Source: Bacteroidaceae bacterium (GTDB taxonomy: Bacteria > Bacteroidota > Bacteroidia > Bacteroidales > Bacteroidaceae). From it: a stretch of DNA of 7,933 nt. Below the pieces are notes generated by a model. That model searched no databases. It worked only from the letters and a program-made list of their open reading frames with translations, and was not told the DNA's origin. A program made the translations under genes and the position numbers. Numbering within the stretch: the stretch's first letter is position 1; every line of letters begins with the position of its first letter. Location: contig JAFTTD010000288.1 in the NCBI GenBank assembly GCA_017466965.1, positions 1-7,933 on the forward strand, in the 5' to 3' direction. Of this stretch, positions 5,995 through 7,933 are shown one piece after another.

Positions 5995-6002
5995 AGAGGT
6001 GA
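5995..6002 (+). promoter_or_regulatory. Shine-Dalgarno-like site AGAGGTGA before the DHH gene
   Basis: AGAGGTGA lies 10 bases before the ATG at 6013 and resembles the 16S anti-SD complement. Most genes in Bacteroidota, including the others in this window, lack such a site, so it is unusual here. It supports 6013 as the start. The spacing is slightly longer than ideal. Confidence 0.5.
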
Positions 6003-6012
6003 CAACAGAAAT

Positions 6013-7050
6013 ATGCTTAAACAATTAATACCACACAAAGAAGTTAGCGAAGCACAAAAGCTTTTCAATGACTGCAAGAATGTTGTAATCTGCTGCCATA
6101 TATCTCCAGACGGAGATGCCATAGGTTCTTCGCTTGCTCTATATGAATATCTGAAAGGAAAAGGGAAATTCGTAACGGTCATTGTTCCGAATTACTTTCC
6201 CGATTTCCTCAAATGGATGAATGATGCAGACAAGATTGTTGTTTATGACAGACAGCGCGGCCATGCCAACGCCATCATCAATATGGCAGACCTTATATGC
6301 TGCCTTGACTTCAATGCACTGAGCCGAATTGACGAACTTGCTGTTCCTGTAGGCAAGTCGAGGGCGAAGAAGATTCTCATAGACCATCATCTTGCACCGG
6401 AGAAATTCTGCAATACAATCATCTCACACCCTTCTGCATGCTCCACTTGCGAACTTTTGTTTCGCCTTATCGACTCCATAGGCGGAACGAAAAGCATAAG
6501 CCTTCACTGCGCTGAAGACCTTTATGCAGGAATGTGTACCGACACAGGCGGATTCACATACAACAGCAACGACCCCGACATTTACGTCATCATAAGCGAA
6601 CTGATGCGCAAAGGCATTGACAAGGATTTGATATACAGAAAATTATACAACAACTACACTGTTGACAGATACAAGATGATGGGATATATTCTGTACGAAA
6701 AGCTACAGGTTTTCGAAGACACTCATTCATCATTGTTCACCCTTGACCGCGAAGAGCTCAAGCGTTTCCATTATCTGAAAGGTGATGCCGAGGGAATAGT
6801 GAACATGCCGCTATGCATAAAAGGTCAGAAATTGTCCATATCTCTTCGTGAAGACTCCGACAAGCAACTTGTTTGGGTTTCGCTACGCAGTGTGGATGAT
6901 TTCCCTTGCAACAGTATGGCAAAAGAATTCTTCAACGGCGGCGGTCATCTCAATGCAGCTGGCGGAAAGCTTGAATGTAGCATGGATGAGGCCATAGAAA
7001 TAGCTAAAAAAGCAATAGAACACTATAAGGAGAAATTGCAGGAACAGTAA
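6013..7050 (+). CDS. nrnA: DHH/DHHA1 phosphoesterase, NrnA-like (nanoRNase / pAp phosphatase)
   Basis: A cytoplasmic 345-residue Mn-dependent phosphodiesterase, likely to degrade very short RNA oligonucleotides and perhaps dephosphorylate pAp to AMP or hydrolyse cyclic-dinucleotide products such as pApA. All DHH motifs are present: HISPDGDAIGSS (29-40; His29, Asp33, Asp35), CLDFN (97-101; Asp99), IDHH (123-126), and GMCTDTGGF (173-181; Asp177). The DHHA1 domain closes with FFNGGGHLNAAGG (307-318), the substrate-binding GGGH. Length and domain order are normal for NrnA, and there are no membrane segments, so it is not GdpP. It has its own -7 box and a Shine-Dalgarno-like site. A secreted hydrolase gene follows 15 bp later, probably co-transcribed. 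Bases 6503-6516, encoding part of SLHCAED, match the upstream intergenic repeat core exactly. Confidence 0.95.
   Translation: MLKQLIPHKEVSEAQKLFNDCKNVVICCHISPDGDAIGSSLALYEYLKGKGKFVTVIVPNYFPDFLKWMNDADKIVVYDRQRGHANAIINMADLICCLDFNALSRIDELAVPVGKSRAKKILIDHHLAPEKFCNTIISHPSACSTCELLFRLIDSIGGTKSISLHCAEDLYAGMCTDTGGFTYNSNDPDIYVIISELMRKGIDKDLIYRKLYNNYTVDRYKMMGYILYEKLQVFEDTHSSLFTLDREELKRFHYLKGDAEGIVNMPLCIKGQKLSISLREDSDKQLVWVSLRSVDDFPCNSMAKEFFNGGGHLNAAGGKLECSMDEAIEIAKKAIEHYKEKLQEQ
6503..6516 (+). repeat. 14-base exact copy of the intergenic repeat core inside nrnA
   Basis: TTCACTGCGCTGAA at 6503-6516 is identical to 5743-5756, the start of repeat copy 1. Here it lies within codons for LHCAE. For a given 14-mer the random expectation on both strands of a window this size is below 1 in 10,000, assuming equal base use, so it is notable. 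A functional link is not shown. Confidence 0.6.
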
Positions 7051-7065
7051 CAAACAGCTCAAAAC

Positions 7066-7933
7066 ATGAAGTTCATAATCATTGCCCTGATAAGTGTTTT
7101 GTGTTCTCACACCGCTAACGCACAAAAAACAGCAAAGCCGCTTACCGTCAAAGAAGCGGAAGCCTTTGCTGAAAAGACTTGGCAAGAAGCATTGGCAAAG
7201 CACAAAGACGAGCATCATCTTATGTGGGAACAGCGCATAATGAAAAGCGGAAAAAGCATCATGCCTTTCGATGTCAGAATTTATGGAGAAAAGCCCGCAG
7301 ACGGACGTTCACTATACATATCCATGCATGGCGGCGGCAACACAGCAAAAGCTGTGAACGACCAGCAGTGGCGCAATCAGATGACCCTCTATAGACCTGC
7401 TGAGGGCGTATATATAGCACCTCGTGCAGCTGTTGACGACTGGAACATGTGGTTTCGCCCGCACATTGACACTCTTTTTGCAAAACTTATCACCTGCGCT
7501 TCATACGAACTTGATGTCAATCCCAACAAGGTATATCTGTTAGGATATTCGGCTGGCGGTGACGGAGCCTACCGCATGGCACCGCGTATGGCAGACTATT
7601 GGGCAGCAGCCTCAATGATGGCAGGGCATCCAGGAGAAGCATCTCCGCTAAATCTGAGAAACATCGGGTTTATGGTATGGATGGGTGAAGATGACAGCGC
7701 CTACAACCGCAACGCTCTTGCTGTCAAATACGGCAGCATGCTGGATTCGCTGCAGAATGCAGACAGTGAAGGCTACATACACAAGACGACCATTGTAGAA
7801 GGATGCGGACACTGGATGAACCGAGCTGACACTGCCGCAATAGAATGGATGAACGACTTTACCAGAAATCCCCACCCAAAGCGCATAGTATGGAGACAAG
7901 AGGAGTCAGGACTTCGTGACTGCTTCTACAATC
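7066..7933 (+). CDS. Secreted alpha/beta hydrolase (esterase/dienelactone-hydrolase-like), 3' truncated by the window
   Basis: The frame opens with ATG at 7066 and stays open to the window end, giving 289 residues without a stop. A signal peptide is seen (MKFIIIALISVLCSHTANA, 1-19, cleavage before Gln20), with no lipobox, so the protein is probably periplasmic or secreted. The alpha/beta hydrolase marks are the oxyanion motif HGGG (88-91), the nucleophile Ser162 in GYSAGG, a likely acid Asp209 or Asp210 in WMGEDD, and the catalytic His249 in GCGHW. An N-terminal helical region (25-65) precedes the fold. The tail FTRNPHPKRIVW (265-276) suggests an additional C-terminal domain that continues past the edge. 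The substrate is unknown; carboxylesterase on acylated glycans or peptidase-like activity are possible. It starts 15 bp after nrnA stops and is probably in the same mRNA. Confidence 0.88.
   Translation, partial: MKFIIIALISVLCSHTANAQKTAKPLTVKEAEAFAEKTWQEALAKHKDEHHLMWEQRIMKSGKSIMPFDVRIYGEKPADGRSLYISMHGGGNTAKAVNDQQWRNQMTLYRPAEGVYIAPRAAVDDWNMWFRPHIDTLFAKLITCASYELDVNPNKVYLLGYSAGGDGAYRMAPRMADYWAAASMMAGHPGEASPLNLRNIGFMVWMGEDDSAYNRNALAVKYGSMLDSLQNADSEGYIHKTTIVEGCGHWMNRADTAAIEWMNDFTRNPHPKRIVWRQEESGLRDCFYN

Overview
The window looks like a chromosomal segment from the phylum Bacteroidota, most likely a gut- or oral-type Bacteroidales such as Prevotella or Bacteroides. Three things point there. The sequence carries several copies of the Bacteroidota -7 promoter box (TAnnTTTG, here always TATCTTTG). 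The 5' leaders are A-rich and mostly lack Shine-Dalgarno sites. The gene content also fits: a secreted GH2 glycosidase, a TlpA-like thioredoxin, an NrnA-type DHH phosphoesterase and a secreted alpha/beta hydrolase. The genus is an inference.

Left part (minus strand, positions 4208 down to 121): three closely spaced genes form a probable operon. In transcription order they are a family 2 glycosyltransferase, an exported GH2 beta-galactosidase-like enzyme with a C-terminal region typical of Bacteroidota homologues, and an exported thioredoxin-fold protein with a WCAPC active site. Gaps are 22 and 25 bp, and a good -33/-7 promoter lies just upstream of the glycosyltransferase. Beyond it, at the left edge, a separate minus-strand gene starts at position 57 behind its own -7 box. 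Only 19 codons are visible; it may be the start of a transposase.

Middle part (plus strand, 4343-5714): a divergently transcribed two-gene operon encodes a YhhQ-family queuosine-precursor transporter and, 4 bp downstream, a small radical SAM enzyme with an unusual Cx4Cx2C cluster motif. Together they suggest a queuine/queuosine salvage unit: the transporter imports a 7-deazaguanine and the radical SAM enzyme may act as a QueL-type queuine lyase. A perfect 10-bp palindrome sits at the likely transcription start.

The 298-bp intergenic stretch after it (5715-6012) is the most unusual piece of non-coding DNA. It holds a 7-bp inverted repeat right at the stop codon, then four imperfect copies of a repeat with an exact 22-bp period, then one inverted copy. 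The inverted copy can form a 17-bp stem with copy 3 or a 14-bp stem with copy 4, while copy 4 can also pair with a segment further downstream. A 14-base piece of the repeat core recurs inside the next coding gene.

Right part (plus strand, 6013 to the end): a complete DHH/DHHA1 phosphoesterase (NrnA-like) has its own -7 box and an unusually clear Shine-Dalgarno-like site. It is followed 15 bp later by a secreted alpha/beta hydrolase that is cut by the window end.
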